41,539 nucleotides of DNA from Sulfitobacter sp. (GTDB lineage Bacteria; Pseudomonadota; Alphaproteobacteria; Rhodobacterales; Rhodobacteraceae), in the NCBI GenBank assembly GCA_017854855.1, contig JAFMGZ010000010.1, positions 42,864 through 84,402 on the forward strand, given 5' to 3'. The number at the start of each line of letters is the position of its first letter. The stretch's first letter is position 1. Below the pieces are notes generated by a model. It ran no database searches. It saw only the letters and a list, made by a program, of their open reading frames with translations, and was not told the origin of the DNA. Below, piece by piece: positions 7,460-16,567 of the stretch. Made by a program: the position numbers and the translations under genes.

Positions 7460-8833
7460 TTAGCCCAAGACTGCTTTTACGGCGCGCTGCGTTGCGGCCA
7501 CGACCGTGTCCACATCTGCGCGTGTCAGGCAGAACGGCGGGGCAAAGCCCAGGATATCGCCCTGCGGCATGGCGCGTGCGATCACCTTGTCCTGCTCCAG
7601 CATCTTGGCCACGACCTGTGGGCCGATCTTGTCTGCGGGATCATAGAAACTGCGGCTGTCGCGGTCTTTGACCAGCTCTACGGCACAGAGCATACCTTCG
7701 CCCCGAATATCGCCCACTTGCGGGTGATCCGACAATGCCTCGGTCATGGATTGGTTCAGATAGAGACCAACCTCGGCTGCATTCTGGATCAGGTTAAGAT
7801 CATCGAGCAGTTTCAGGTTCGCCACGCCCGCCGCCGCACCAATGGGGTGGGCGGAATAGGTCCAACCATGGCCGAAGGGGCCAAATTCATCCGTGCCTTT
7901 TTCCAGAACCGACCAGATCTTGTCAGAGACGATGGAGCCCGACAAAGGCGCATAGGCAGAGGTCAGACCCTTGGCGATGGCCATGATATCAGGTTTCATC
8001 CCGTAGTGGTCCGAGCCGAACATGCTGCCCAGGCGACCAAAGCCCGTGACCACCTCATCGGCGATCAGCAAGATGTCATGTGCGTCCAGCACCGCCTGAA
8101 TGGCAGGCCAATAGCCCGCAGGCGGGGGAACAATGCCGCCGGTGCCCAGCAGGGGTTCACCGATAAAGGCGGCGATGGTGTCAGCACCTTCGCGGGCGAT
8201 CATCGCCTCCAGGTCGGCCACGCAATGGGCGACAAATTGCGCCTCGGTCTGGCTTTGGTCCTTGCGGCGGAAGAAATCCGGCGCTTCGGTGTGCAACACC
8301 TGCGACAGCGGCAGATCGAATTTCTTGTGAAACAGCTCCAGCCCCGTCAGGGAACCGGTCACCAGCCCTGATCCGTGATACCCCCGCCAGCGCGAGATGA
8401 TCTTTTTCTTTTCGGGCCGTCCCAGCACGTTGTTGTAGTACCAGACCAGCTTGACGTTGGTTTCATTGGCATCGGACCCGCCAAGGCCAAAATAAACCTT
8501 GGACATATGCGCCGGGGCGCGGTCCAGCACCATCTTGGCCAATGTGATCGAGGCTTCGGTGCCATGGCCGGCGTAGGAATGGTAATAGGCCAGCTCATGC
8601 GCCTGAGCGGCAATGGCCTCTGCGATCTCTGGCCGGCCGTAGCCGACATTGACGCAGTAAAGACCCGCGAAAGCATCCAGCAGACGGTTGCCATCGCGGT
8701 CCTCGATATGCACGCCCGACGCGGTCGAGATGACACGGCTGGCGGATTGGCCGCGCGCATGCTGGGCCAGATGCGTTGAGGGGTGAAAGAAATTCTCGCG
8801 GTCCCAGCTGTCCAGTTGATCGTTCTTGAGCAT
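7460..8833 (-). CDS. doeD: class III PLP aminotransferase, DoeD-like (2,4-diaminobutyrate transaminase candidate)
   Basis: A 457-residue fold-type I PLP enzyme of the class III (omega-amino acid) group. The PLP-binding Lys288 is in A-I-A-K-G-L-T-S, the ring-stacking Asp259 in [10 protein letters not shown], and the phosphate-binding G-G-S-D-A-N-E-T lies near residue 118. The N-terminus ([12 protein letters not shown]) is typical of the DoeD/omega-transaminase branch. The frame stays open far upstream, but AGGA before the ATG at 8833, plus the family N-terminus, fix the start there. It diverges from a DoeA-like ectoine hydrolase gene, and DoeD removes an amino group from L-2,4-diaminobutyrate in ectoine breakdown, so this role is inferred. 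Close relatives use beta-alanine, putrescine or taurine; the symbol is tentative. Confidence 0.75.
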   Translation of the reverse strand: MLKNDQLDSWDRENFFHPSTHLAQHARGQSASRVISTASGVHIEDRDGNRLLDAFAGLYCVNVGYGRPEIAEAIAAQAHELAYYHSYAGHGTEASITLAKMVLDRAPAHMSKVYFGLGGSDANETNVKLVWYYNNVLGRPEKKKIISRWRGYHGSGLVTGSLTGLELFHKKFDLPLSQVLHTEAPDFFRRKDQSQTEAQFVAHCVADLEAMIAREGADTIAAFIGEPLLGTGGIVPPPAGYWPAIQAVLDAHDILLIADEVVTGFGRLGSMFGSDHYGMKPDIMAIAKGLTSAYAPLSGSIVSDKIWSVLEKGTDEFGPFGHGWTYSAHPIGAAAGVANLKLLDDLNLIQNAAEVGLYLNQSMTEALSDHPQVGDIRGEGMLCAVELVKDRDSRSFYDPADKIGPQVVAKMLEQDKVIARAMPQGDILGFAPPFCLTRADVDTVVAATQRAVKAVLG

Positions 8834-8866
8834 GGTCTGTCCTGTCGTCGTTGGGTTTTCAAATAT

Positions 8867-8959
8867 TTGTGCACAACAGCACATGAATCGCTTTGATATT
8901 TCCCAAATCAATGGCAGAAAAATCGCAGCGATGCTATCCATCTTGGCAACGTTGTACAC
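8867..8959. promoter_or_regulatory. Divergent promoter region with two TTGT-ACAA type dyads
   Basis: In the 159 bases between the divergent aminotransferase and hydrolase genes there is a perfect palindrome TTGTGCACAA (8867-8876) and a related, imperfect TTGTACAC (8952-8959). Their centres are 84 bases apart, about eight helical turns. TTGT/ACAA half-sites suit GntR-family dimers, and a GntR gene closes the plus-strand operon. Operator function is inferred. Confidence 0.4.
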
Positions 8960-8992
8960 ATCATTGCCGATTTCCCTCGAAAGGAGCCCCCT

Positions 8993-10177
8993 TTGGCCCA
9001 GGAACATGCCCCGTTCAGCCGCGCTGAATATGACCGCCGGATTGGCCTGACGCGCGCCGCGATGCAGGCTGCCGGTCTGGATTTGCTCTTTGTTACCGAC
9101 CCGTCCAACCAGGCGTGGCTTACGGGCTATGATGGCTGGTCGTTCTATGTGCATCAAGGCGTCTTGCTGCCCATGGAGGGCGACCCCATTTGGTGGGGCC
9201 GCTACATGGACAGTATCGGTGCCGGGCGCACCTGCTGGATGAGCGCGGATACCATCCACGGCTATGCCGACAATTACGTCCAATCCACACAGCGCCACCC
9301 GATGCAGGACCTGGCCCGCCACATCCGCGCCTTGGGCGGCGACAAGGGCCGCGTCGGCGTTGAGATGGACAATTACTACTATTCCGCCAAGGCCCATGCG
9401 GTCTTGGCCGAGGAACTGCCCGGTGCCGCCCTTGTCGATGCGACAGCACTGGTGAACTGGCAGCGGCTGATCAAATCCGAAGAGGAAATCGGATTTATCC
9501 GCAAGGCGGCGCGCATCTCTGAAAAGGTCGTGCGCACGGCCATTGAAAAAGCAGAGCCGGGTTTGCGCAAGAACGATCTGGTTGCCGAGATTTTCCATGC
9601 GGGGATTACCGGTGTCGATGACATCTGGGGCGACTACCCGGCCATCGTGCCGCTGACACCTTCGGGGCTTGATGCCACCGCCGCGCATCTGACGTGGAAT
9701 GGCGACAAGATGCGCGCTGGAGAGGCGACTTTCTTTGAACTTTCGGGCTGCTACCGCCGGTATCACGCGCCGCTGTGCCGGACCGTGTTTCTGGGCAAGC
9801 CGCCGCAGGAAATGCTCGATGCGGAACAGGCACAGATCGAAGGCATTGAGGCGGGTCTGGATGCAGCGCGCGCGGGCAACCGGACCTGCGATATCGCCAA
9901 TGCCTTTATCGGGGTACTGAACAAACACGGCATCAAACGCGAGGGGCGCTGTGGCTATCCCATCGGCCTGAGCTATCCGCCAGACTGGGGCGAGCGGACG
10001 GCATCCATCCGCGCCGAGGATACAACCGTGCTGCAGCCTGGCATGACCTTTCACTTCATGCCCGCGCTGTGGATGGACACATGGGGCCTTGAGACGACGG
10101 AAACCATTCTGATCACACCAGACGGTCCCGCGCAGGCGCTGTGCAACGTGGAACGCAAACTCTTTGTGAAGCCATAA
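8993..10177 (+). CDS. doeA: ectoine hydrolase-like M24 (creatinase-fold) enzyme
   Basis: This 394-residue protein has the creatinase/M24 layout: an N-terminal substrate-binding domain (to about 160) and a C-terminal pita-bread domain. It resembles DoeA/EutD, which opens the ectoine ring to N-acetyl-2,4-diaminobutyrate in the cytoplasm. Recognisable stretches are [29 protein letters not shown] with Glu249, and [15 protein letters not shown]. Glu249 lies where the EutD nucleophilic Glu is expected, and the usual five M24 metal ligands are not all evident, as in creatinase-type enzymes. The start is TTG at 8993: AAGGAG lies 6 bases upstream and no good in-frame ATG is near. The M20 gene follows after 2 bases. 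No ectoine transporter or doeB/doeC gene is nearby. Confidence 0.8.
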   Translation: MAQEHAPFSRAEYDRRIGLTRAAMQAAGLDLLFVTDPSNQAWLTGYDGWSFYVHQGVLLPMEGDPIWWGRYMDSIGAGRTCWMSADTIHGYADNYVQSTQRHPMQDLARHIRALGGDKGRVGVEMDNYYYSAKAHAVLAEELPGAALVDATALVNWQRLIKSEEEIGFIRKAARISEKVVRTAIEKAEPGLRKNDLVAEIFHAGITGVDDIWGDYPAIVPLTPSGLDATAAHLTWNGDKMRAGEATFFELSGCYRRYHAPLCRTVFLGKPPQEMLDAEQAQIEGIEAGLDAARAGNRTCDIANAFIGVLNKHGIKREGRCGYPIGLSYPPDWGERTASIRAEDTTVLQPGMTFHFMPALWMDTWGLETTETILITPDGPAQALCNVERKLFVKP

Positions 10178-10179
10178 AG

Positions 10180-11343
10180 ATGGACGCATTGGACCGGACC
10201 AAAGACCTGCTGCGGCATCTGATCGCTTTTCCGACGGTATCGGCGGACAGCAATCTGCAGATGATCGGTTTTGCCGCTGATCTGCTGGACCGCTGCGGCG
10301 CGCAGGTGGAGGTGATCACCGCGCCCTGCGGGACCAAGGCCAACCTGTTTGCCACCATGGGTCCCGCGCAGGTCAATGGCGGCATCCTGCTGTCCGGGCA
10401 TTCAGATGTCGTGCCCGTCACCGATCAGGACTGGAACAGTGATCCCTTTACCCTGATCGAAAAGGATGCCCGGCTTTATGGACGTGGCACCTGTGACATG
10501 AAGGGGTTCATCGCCGCTGTTCTGGCGATGGCCCCCAGCTATGCAGAGCGGGTGCGCAACCGGCCCCTGCATTTTTCCTTTACCTACGACGAAGAGACGG
10601 GATGTCTGGGCGCACAGCATCTGGGCCGGATCCTGCAAGAGCGCGGGTTGACCCCCGGTGTCGCCATCATCGGCGAGCCCACGATGATGCGGATCATCGA
10701 AGGGCATAAGGGCTGTTATGAATACAGCACTCATTTTCAGGGCCTTGAGGGACATGGATCAGCGCCCGATCTGGGCGTGAACGCCGTAGAGACCGCGGTG
10801 CGCTATGTGAATGTCCTGCTGGATCTGAAAGACAAATTGCGCGGTTGGGCCCCCGAAGACAGCCCCTTTGACCCGCCATGGACGACGATCAATGTCGGCG
10901 CGTTGCATGGCGGATCGGTTCATAATGTCATCGCGCCCAAGGCGCAGGTGGATTGGGAAATGCGCCCCGTTCAGACGGCAGATGCCGATTTCGTCAAGGA
11001 AGCCCTGCGCAGCTATTGTGATGATGTTCTGCTGCCCCGGATGCGCAGGGTCTATCCCGAGGCCTCTATCGAGCTTGAAGTCATCGGGGAGGTCGCAGGC
11101 CTGATCCCCACAAGAGAGAATGAAGCCCGCCAGATTGTCAGCGAATTGACCGGTGCCAACAGCGCCGATGTGGTGGCCTTTGGCACAGAGGCGGGGATAT
11201 TTCAGGCACTGGGGACGGATGTGGTGGTCTGTGGTCCCGGCTCCATTGAGCAGGCGCATAAGGCCGATGAATTCGTATCGCTTGACCAGATGGCGCAATG
11301 CATCGGCATGCTGGACCGCCTTGGAGACAGGCTGCGTGGCTGA
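10180..11343 (+). CDS. M20 acetylornithine deacetylase-like (ArgE/DapE) hydrolase
   Basis: A 387-residue zinc deacetylase of the M20 family. Visible metal and catalytic residues are His74 and Asp76 (S-G-H-S-D-V-V-P-V), Asp106 (G-R-G-T-C-D-M-K-G), and the Glu138-Glu139 pair (Y-D-E-E-T-G-C-L-G). The C-terminal A-F-G-T-E-A-G and C-G-P-G-S-x-x-Q-A-H-x-x-D-E stretches are typical of ArgE. The ATG at 10180 follows the hydrolase stop by 2 bases and the GntR gene overlaps its 3' end, so the three genes form one operon. ArgE cleaves N-acetylornithine. In this operon the likely substrate is the N-acetyl-2,4-diaminobutyrate made by DoeA, one carbon shorter. That is inference; the classic enzyme for the step, DoeB/EutE, belongs to a different family. 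Confidence 0.85.
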   Translation: MDALDRTKDLLRHLIAFPTVSADSNLQMIGFAADLLDRCGAQVEVITAPCGTKANLFATMGPAQVNGGILLSGHSDVVPVTDQDWNSDPFTLIEKDARLYGRGTCDMKGFIAAVLAMAPSYAERVRNRPLHFSFTYDEETGCLGAQHLGRILQERGLTPGVAIIGEPTMMRIIEGHKGCYEYSTHFQGLEGHGSAPDLGVNAVETAVRYVNVLLDLKDKLRGWAPEDSPFDPPWTTINVGALHGGSVHNVIAPKAQVDWEMRPVQTADADFVKEALRSYCDDVLLPRMRRVYPEASIELEVIGEVAGLIPTRENEARQIVSELTGANSADVVAFGTEAGIFQALGTDVVVCGPGSIEQAHKADEFVSLDQMAQCIGMLDRLGDRLRG

Positions 11344-12031
11344 GATCCTGTCCACCCCACCCGCAGATGCGCCTGCCCTGTCCGTCCGGGACCGCCATGC
11401 CGTGATGCATGAAGAATTGCGCAAACGGATCTGCCTGCTGGACTATCCCCCAGGCATGCGCCTGTCAGAGACGGATCTGGCCGAGGAATTCGGCATCAGC
11501 CGCACGCCCCTGCGGCGGGTGCTGGCACGGCTGGAGGACGAGGGGCTGGTGCAGTCGATCCACGGTGTGGGCACCCTTGTCACTGATGCTGACATCACCG
11601 AATTGGAGCAGGTCTACCGGCTGCGCCTGGAGCTGACCGAACTGACCGGGCGACTGGACCCCGTGGTGCCGGATGCCGCGTTTCGGGCGCGGCTGGACGG
11701 GCTGGTGCAGCGCGGTGCCCGGATCGTCGCGGCAGGCACGCCGCAGGGTTTTACCCAGTTTGACATGGATGTGTTCGAGACCTTGCTTGAGCTGACGGCG
11801 AATGAACCCCTGCGCCAGGCCCTTGCGCGGCTTTATTATCAAACCAAGCGGATCTGGCTAAGGGCCGCGATTGAAGCCCAGCTTGACCTGCACAGGGAAT
11901 TCCGGATTTTCCAGGATGAGTTGGAGGCGATCCAGGTGGCGCTGGCCTCTGATGATCTGGAGGCGGTGGCGCATATCCAGCGCGCGCATATCTCGATGAG
12001 TTTCAACAGGCTGAAACAGCGCGGCGGATAG
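11336..12031 (+). CDS. GntR-family transcriptional regulator, FCD-like effector domain
   Basis: A 231-residue regulator with an N-terminal winged helix (about residues 20-85; the L-S-E-T-D-L-A-E-E-F-G-I-S-R-T-P-L-R-R stretch is the recognition part) and an all-helical C-terminal domain like FCD. The GTG at 11336 overlaps the M20 stop codon, with GGAG about 9 bases upstream, so it is translationally coupled to the operon. Where FCD proteins normally show D-x-x-F-H, this one has F-D-M-D-V-F-E, so the metal-ligand His seems replaced. The effector site may therefore be altered. Ectoine catabolic operons are more often controlled by MocR-type EnuR, which this is not. It probably controls the divergent promoter at 8834-8992. 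It converges on ureG with 23 bases between stops. Confidence 0.85.
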   Translation: MAEILSTPPADAPALSVRDRHAVMHEELRKRICLLDYPPGMRLSETDLAEEFGISRTPLRRVLARLEDEGLVQSIHGVGTLVTDADITELEQVYRLRLELTELTGRLDPVVPDAAFRARLDGLVQRGARIVAAGTPQGFTQFDMDVFETLLELTANEPLRQALARLYYQTKRIWLRAAIEAQLDLHREFRIFQDELEAIQVALASDDLEAVAHIQRAHISMSFNRLKQRGG

Positions 12032-12054
12032 GGGCCGGCCGCGCTGCTGCCCTG

Positions 12055-12681
12055 TCACTCGGCCGCGATGGCCAAACCACCCACATCGGCGATGATGTCC
12101 AGCACCGCTTCGATCCCCTGCTCGGTCTTCAGCGAACAAAAGGCAAAGGGGCGGTCCCCGCGCATTTTCCGCGCATCACGGTCCATCACCTCAAGCGAGG
12201 CCCCGACATAGGGGGCCAGATCGGTCTTGTTGATCACCAGCAGGTCGGATTTGGTGATGGCGGGTCCACCCTTGCGCGGAATTTCTTCGCCCGCGGCCAC
12301 GTCGATCACATAGATCGTCAGATCGGCCAATTCGGGGCTAAAGGTGGCAGACAGGTTATCGCCGCCGCTTTCGATCAGCACGATCTCAAGATCGGGATGA
12401 CGGCTGCACATTTCGGCAATGGCGGCCAGATTGATCGAGGCGTCCTCGCGGATGGCGGTATGGGGGCAACCGCCGGTTTCCACGCCGATGATGCGATCCT
12501 GCGGCAGGATCTGCATGCGCATCAGGGCCTCGGCGTCTTCCTGTGTGTAGATGTCATTGGTGATCACCCCAATGGAGCATCTGGGATGCAGCGCCCGGGC
12601 GATGGCTGCCGTCAGCGTGGTTTTCCCGGCCCCGACCGGGCCACCGATGCCGACCCGCAAGGGGCCATTCAGTTGCGTCAT
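12055..12681 (-). CDS. ureG: urease accessory GTPase UreG
   Basis: This 208-residue SIMIBI-class GTPase delivers nickel to urease during active-site assembly. The P-loop [10 protein letters not shown] is near residues 14-23. The nickel-binding C-P-H is in [15 protein letters not shown], and [12 protein letters not shown] gives the switch region. N-K-T-D-L (guanine specificity) is also present. Length is usual for UreG. Its ATG overlaps the ureF stop as ATGA, so it is translated together with ureF and is the last gene of the urease operon. Confidence 0.97.
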   Translation of the reverse strand: MTQLNGPLRVGIGGPVGAGKTTLTAAIARALHPRCSIGVITNDIYTQEDAEALMRMQILPQDRIIGVETGGCPHTAIREDASINLAAIAEMCSRHPDLEIVLIESGGDNLSATFSPELADLTIYVIDVAAGEEIPRKGGPAITKSDLLVINKTDLAPYVGASLEVMDRDARKMRGDRPFAFCSLKTEQGIEAVLDIIADVGGLAIAAE

Positions 12682-13325
12682 GTTCGAAATATCCTGTGTT
12701 CGAGGGTTTCATGGGTCAGCGCCGCGATGTCTGACATGAAGGCAGTGCTGTGCAGGTCATCCAGCGTTGTGTTTTGGGTTTCCTCAGCAAGCTGTTGGCA
12801 CAAGGGTGTCAGGGCGGCCAGCACCGCCTGCCCTTCGGTTTGGCCCAAGGGCACGGCGCGCACGGCGGCGGACACAAGGTTGCTGGCAAAGGATTGGCAA
12901 TACATCGCAGCTGTCAGCGAGACGTCGATCCCCGCCTTTGCCGCCGCTGCGCCGACTGCGACCGGATAGGTCGCACGTTCCAGCGGGTCCCCCCAGACAT
13001 CCGATACGGTCTTGCAAAAGGCCTCTCCCTGAAGCCGGGTTTCCTGCAACCGCTCGGCGCAGGCCGCCACTGCGCGGGCCATCGCGTCGACTGCGTGCAA
13101 CGCCTGATCATCCGCCGCGCCATAGGCCGCCCTCAGCAAGATGCAATCGTTGCGCCCCGAGCCATGCAGCAACACGTCTGTCAGCCAGTCTTGCAGATCA
13201 GCGGCGGTCTTGATGCGCCCCTGCTGGATCGCCATTTCCAACCCGTGCGAATAGGCAAAGGCCCCCACCGGAAAGGAAGGGGACAGCCATTGCGTAAGCG
13301 TCAGAATATGGGGGTCAATGCTCAT
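12678..13325 (-). CDS. ureF: urease accessory protein UreF
   Basis: A 215-residue helical accessory protein that bridges UreG and UreD on apo-urease and acts as a GTPase-activating partner. The start at 13325 is chosen because the family N-terminus ([21 protein letters not shown]) begins just after it. Longer upstream reading frame is only the other frame of the histidine-rich ureE tail. The gene overlaps ureE by 11 bases and ureG by 4. The [11 protein letters not shown] motif and the C-terminal L-E-x-R-I-F-R-T ending are as expected. Confidence 0.95.
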   Translation of the reverse strand: MSIDPHILTLTQWLSPSFPVGAFAYSHGLEMAIQQGRIKTAADLQDWLTDVLLHGSGRNDCILLRAAYGAADDQALHAVDAMARAVAACAERLQETRLQGEAFCKTVSDVWGDPLERATYPVAVGAAAAKAGIDVSLTAAMYCQSFASNLVSAAVRAVPLGQTEGQAVLAALTPLCQQLAEETQNTTLDDLHSTAFMSDIAALTHETLEHRIFRT

Positions 13326-13875
13326 GCGGGGCGTCGCCGTGGTCGTGATCGTGATCGTGAGAGTGGGAGTGAGAGTGTGAATGCCCGTGACTGTGGCTAT
13401 GGCCGTGATCATGGGCAGTAGCGACATGTTCATGGCTATGGGTGCGGCCATGGCCATATGCCCCGCCTTCGGGCGTGAAGGGGGCGTGAACCTTTTGCAC
13501 GCGCGCGCCCAGATGTTCAAGCATGTGACCAATGACCGGATCGTCCTGGATCAACAGATGATCGGATGAAATCTGGCAGGGCGTATGGCGGTTGCCCACA
13601 TGCCACGCCAGACGAACCATATCAGGGCCCGTGATGCGCAACAGCGCCTCTTCGGCGGCCGCGATTTCAACATACCTGCCGTCGTCCAGTTCAAGCGCAT
13701 CGCCATGGTCCAGCGACATGGTCTGGGGCAGATCCACCAGAAAGGACAGACCGTCCTTGGTCGTCAGCTTCTTGCGGCGCAGAAAGCGTTCGGTGTAATC
13801 CAGCAGGCACATATCAGCAGGGCCAGACCAGTCGCCCTTGCGGTGCAGGACCTGTGCGGTGTGTTGGGTTTTCAT
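13315..13875 (-). CDS. ureE: urease accessory nickel carrier UreE with long His/Asp/Ser-rich tail
   Basis: This encodes 186 residues: the UreE N-terminal domain (about 1-75), then the metal-binding C-terminal domain with W-H-V-G-N-R-H-T-P and Q-I. A tail of about 45 residues dominated by H-S and H-D repeats follows. UreE binds nickel and hands it to UreG. Such tails buffer several nickel ions, as in Klebsiella UreE, and this one is long. ATG at 13875 is preferred (GAGG about 6 bases upstream); an ATG at 13878 and a TTG at 13881 are in frame just before. The tail is encoded by a low-complexity stretch (13315-13440), which is prone to length change. Confidence 0.95.
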   Translation of the reverse strand: MKTQHTAQVLHRKGDWSGPADMCLLDYTERFLRRKKLTTKDGLSFLVDLPQTMSLDHGDALELDDGRYVEIAAAEEALLRITGPDMVRLAWHVGNRHTPCQISSDHLLIQDDPVIGHMLEHLGARVQKVHAPFTPEGGAYGHGRTHSHEHVATAHDHGHSHSHGHSHSHSHSHDHDHDHGDAPHEH

Positions 13876-13883
13876 CATCAACC

Positions 13884-15593
13884 TCAGAACATGAAATAAC
13901 GTTGTGCCATGGGCAGCACTTCGGCTGGCTGGCAGGTCAGCAGGACGCCATCGGCGCGCACTTCGTAGGTTTCGGGATCCACCTCGACCTTGGGCAGGGC
14001 GTCGTTCAGCACCATGTCGGCCTTGCCGATGTTGCGGGTATTCTTGACCGCGATGGTCTGCTTGGCCAGACCCAGCGTGCCGCGCAGATCGGCGGCCTGT
14101 GCCGCACCAGAGACAAAGCTGACCGAGCTGTGCCGCAGTGCGCTGCCGTAGGCACCGAACATGGGCCGTGTATAGACCGGCTGCGGCGTCGGGATGGAGG
14201 CGTTTGGATCACCCATTTGCGCCACGACAATCGTACCTGCCATCAAGACCATTTCCGGCTTTACCCCGAAAAAGGCAGGATTCCACAGCGCAAGGTCGGC
14301 ACGTTTGCCAACCGAGATATCGCCGATCACATGGCTGACCCCTTGGGCAATCGCCGGATTGATCGTGTATTTCGCGATGTAGCGGCGCACGCGCATATTG
14401 TCGTTTTCGCCGGTCTCTTCGGCCAGACGCCCGCGCTGTTTCTTCATCTTGTCGGCGGTTTGCCAGGTGCGGATCAAGACCTCTCCGACGCGTCCCATGG
14501 CCTGGCTGTCGGAGGCGATGATCGAAAATGCGCCCAGATCATGCAGGATGTCTTCGGCGGCAATCGTTTCGCGGCGGATGCGGCTTTCGGCAAAGGCGAT
14601 GTCTTCGGGGATGGATTTGTCCAGATGGTGGCAGACCATCAGCATGTCCAGATGTTCCTCCAGCGTGTTCACGGTGAAGGGGCGCGTGGGGTTGGTGGAG
14701 GAGGGCAGCACATTGGCATCCCCACAGATCTTGATGATGTCGGGCGCATGGCCGCCGCCTGCCCCTTCGGTGTGAAAGGCGTGGATGGTGCGGCCCTTCA
14801 TGGCGCCGACCGTATGTTCCACAAAACCGGATTCGTTCAGCGTGTCGGTGTGGATCATCACCTGAACATCCATGTCGTCTGCGACCGATAGGCAGCAATC
14901 AATGGCCGCCGGTGTGGTGCCCCAATCCTCGTGTAGTTTCAGCGCGCAGGCACCGCCCTTGACCATCTCGACCAGCGCATCCGGCTGGCTGGCATTGCCC
15001 TTGCCTGACAGTCCGATGTTCATCGGAATTCCGTCAAAGGACTGCAGCATACGCCCAATGTGCCATGGCCCCGGTGTGCAGGTGGTGGCAAGCGTGCCAT
15101 GGGCGGGCCCCGTGCCGCCGCCAAAACAGGTGGTCACGCCAGAATGCAGGGAATCCTCCATCTGTTGGGGGCAGATAAAGTGGATGTGGCTGTCCATTCC
15201 GCCTGCGGTCAGGATGCGCCCCTCGCCCGCGATGATTTCGGTGCCGGGGCCGATGATGATGTCAACGCCGGGCTGCGTGTCTGGGTTGCCGGCCTTGCCG
15301 ATGGCATGGATCAGACCATCCTTGAGCGCGACATCGGCCTTGTAGATACCTGAGTGATCCACAATCAGCGCGTTGGTGATCACCGTATCCACGGCACCGC
15401 CTGCGCGGGTGACCTGGGACTGACCCATGCCATCGCGGATCACCTTGCCACCGCCGAATTTCACTTCTTCGCCATAGGTGGTCAGATCACGCTCAACCTC
15501 GATGATCAGATCGGTGTCGGCCAGACGCAGCCGGTCGCCTGTGGTGGGGCCATACATGGCAGCGTATTGGGGACGGGGAATGGATGTGGCCAT
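13884..15593 (-). CDS. ureC: urease alpha (catalytic) subunit
   Basis: The 569-residue catalytic subunit of urease hydrolyses urea to ammonia and carbamate in the cytoplasm. The di-nickel ligands are visible: H-I-H at 136/138, the carbamylated Lys219 in A-L-K-L-H-E-D-W-G, His248 and His274, and a late Asp in A-S-D-S-Q-A-M-G. The flap Cys321-His322-His323 is in M-V-C-H-H-L-D. Length equals the family norm. The start at 15593 fits the family N-terminus and has AGGAA about 8 bases upstream. The upstream beta-subunit frame stops 1 base before, and ureE begins 8 bases after the ureC stop. All key residues are intact, so the enzyme should be active. Confidence 0.97.
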   Translation of the reverse strand: MATSIPRPQYAAMYGPTTGDRLRLADTDLIIEVERDLTTYGEEVKFGGGKVIRDGMGQSQVTRAGGAVDTVITNALIVDHSGIYKADVALKDGLIHAIGKAGNPDTQPGVDIIIGPGTEIIAGEGRILTAGGMDSHIHFICPQQMEDSLHSGVTTCFGGGTGPAHGTLATTCTPGPWHIGRMLQSFDGIPMNIGLSGKGNASQPDALVEMVKGGACALKLHEDWGTTPAAIDCCLSVADDMDVQVMIHTDTLNESGFVEHTVGAMKGRTIHAFHTEGAGGGHAPDIIKICGDANVLPSSTNPTRPFTVNTLEEHLDMLMVCHHLDKSIPEDIAFAESRIRRETIAAEDILHDLGAFSIIASDSQAMGRVGEVLIRTWQTADKMKKQRGRLAEETGENDNMRVRRYIAKYTINPAIAQGVSHVIGDISVGKRADLALWNPAFFGVKPEMVLMAGTIVVAQMGDPNASIPTPQPVYTRPMFGAYGSALRHSSVSFVSGAAQAADLRGTLGLAKQTIAVKNTRNIGKADMVLNDALPKVEVDPETYEVRADGVLLTCQPAEVLPMAQRYFMF

Positions 15594-15594
15594 A

Positions 15595-16251
15595 TCAAAG
15601 TTCCTGAAATTCGAGCAGCATACGCGTGCGGTTGGCGGTAAGTTCGCTGAGGCAGCTGGCATGGATCAGTGGCTGGATCGAGCCGCCCTCATAGGGGCTG
15701 GCCTGCACCGCGCAGGCCAGATCGCGGTAGGTGAGCCATGCACGCTGGGCGGCCAACAAGGCATCCGCCTGGCCGATCTGTTTGGCATAGGCGCGGGCCG
15801 GTTTCCATGCGGCGTTGAGAGCGGCATCGGCCCGTTCAAAATCTCTGGCCGCACAGGCATTCATCAGCTGCTGTTGCTGGGGTGCGATGCAATCGGCAGC
15901 CGATTGGGCTTCGCTGCTCTGCGGAAGCATCAGGGCGACCATCAGCGCCAGCGCCCCCATCACCTTGCCGTTAAACCCAAAGATGCGGCGCGCGCCGCCG
16001 ATGGGGATCAGGTTCACCTCGCGGCGCTGGCCGGGTTCAAAACGCACAGCTGTGCCCGATGCAATGTCCAGACGCATGCCATGGGCCGCCTTGCGGTCAA
16101 AATCCAGCGCGGGATTGGTTTCGGCAAAGTGGTAATGGCTGCCGACCTGAACCGGTCGGTCGCCGGTATTGGCAACAATCAATGTAATGGCCTCTACCCC
16201 TTCGTTCAGGGTCAAGGTGCCGGGGGCGGGAAAGAGTTCTCCGGGGATCAT
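15595..16251 (-). CDS. ureB: urease beta subunit in frame with an LprI/DUF1311 domain
   Basis: Residues 1-101 are a complete urease beta subunit (M-I-P-G-E at the start, [14 protein letters not shown] in the middle, ending [11 protein letters not shown]). No stop follows. The frame continues through a hydrophobic stretch (A-L-M-V-A-L-M-L-P) and a likely signal-peptidase site (S-E-A-Q-S) into about 100 residues of LprI/DUF1311 type, with paired Cys and [10 protein letters not shown]. LprI domains are secreted lysozyme-inhibitor-like proteins. Either this is a true 218-residue fusion, or two genes overlap and one base is wrong or changed in the G5 run at 15954-15958. The start at 16251 is preferred over 16257 because AAAGG sits 7 bases before it. 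ureA ends 10 bases upstream. Confidence 0.85.
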   Translation of the reverse strand: MIPGELFPAPGTLTLNEGVEAITLIVANTGDRPVQVGSHYHFAETNPALDFDRKAAHGMRLDIASGTAVRFEPGQRREVNLIPIGGARRIFGFNGKVMGALALMVALMLPQSSEAQSAADCIAPQQQQLMNACAARDFERADAALNAAWKPARAYAKQIGQADALLAAQRAWLTYRDLACAVQASPYEGGSIQPLIHASCLSELTANRTRMLLEFQEL

Positions 16252-16261
16252 GGGCATGCCT

Positions 16262-16564
16262 TTAGCGAATGGGGTTATGCACGGTGACCAGTTTGGTCCC
16301 GTCGGGAAAGGTGGCTTCGACCTGTACGTCGTGGATCATCTCGGCGATGCCTTCCATACATTGGTCACGGGTGATGACATGGCCGCCCGCCTCCATCATA
16401 TCGGCGACAGAGCGGCCATCGCGGGCCCCTTCGACAACGAAATCGGTGATAAGGGCAATTGCCTCGGGGTGGTTCAGCTTGACGCCGCGGGCCAGGCGTT
16501 TGCGGGCAACCTCGGCAGCCATCGAGATCAGCAGTTTGTCTTTTTCACGCGGGGTAAGTTGCAT
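16262..16564 (-). CDS. ureA: urease gamma subunit
   Basis: A 100-residue urease gamma subunit, the standard length. It begins [11 protein letters not shown] and carries the family stretches [18 protein letters not shown] and the C-terminal [13 protein letters not shown]. With UreB and UreC it forms the (alpha-beta-gamma)3 enzyme. It starts 3 bases after the ureD stop and ends 10 bases before ureB. Confidence 0.97.
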   Translation of the reverse strand: MQLTPREKDKLLISMAAEVARKRLARGVKLNHPEAIALITDFVVEGARDGRSVADMMEAGGHVITRDQCMEGIAEMIHDVQVEATFPDGTKLVTVHNPIR

Positions 16565-16567
16565 GGG

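Noticed and set aside
7448-8371. 307-codon plus-strand frame opposite the aminotransferase
   Set aside because: Antisense to conserved PLP-enzyme sequence; composition typical of a GC-rich shadow frame.
8834-10189. N-terminal extension of the aminotransferase into a 909-codon frame
   Set aside because: These codons are antisense to the doeA-like gene, match no protein family, and are rich in Arg/His/Gly as expected of a shadow frame. A good ribosome-binding site and the family N-terminus place the start at 8833.
13315-13440. Short tandem units resembling a repeat array or CRISPR
   Set aside because: Units are codon-sized and irregular and encode the His-rich UreE tail; there are no spacers or regular repeats.
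13854-14891. 345-codon frame opposite ureC
   Set aside because: Antisense to the catalytic subunit of urease; no family resemblance.
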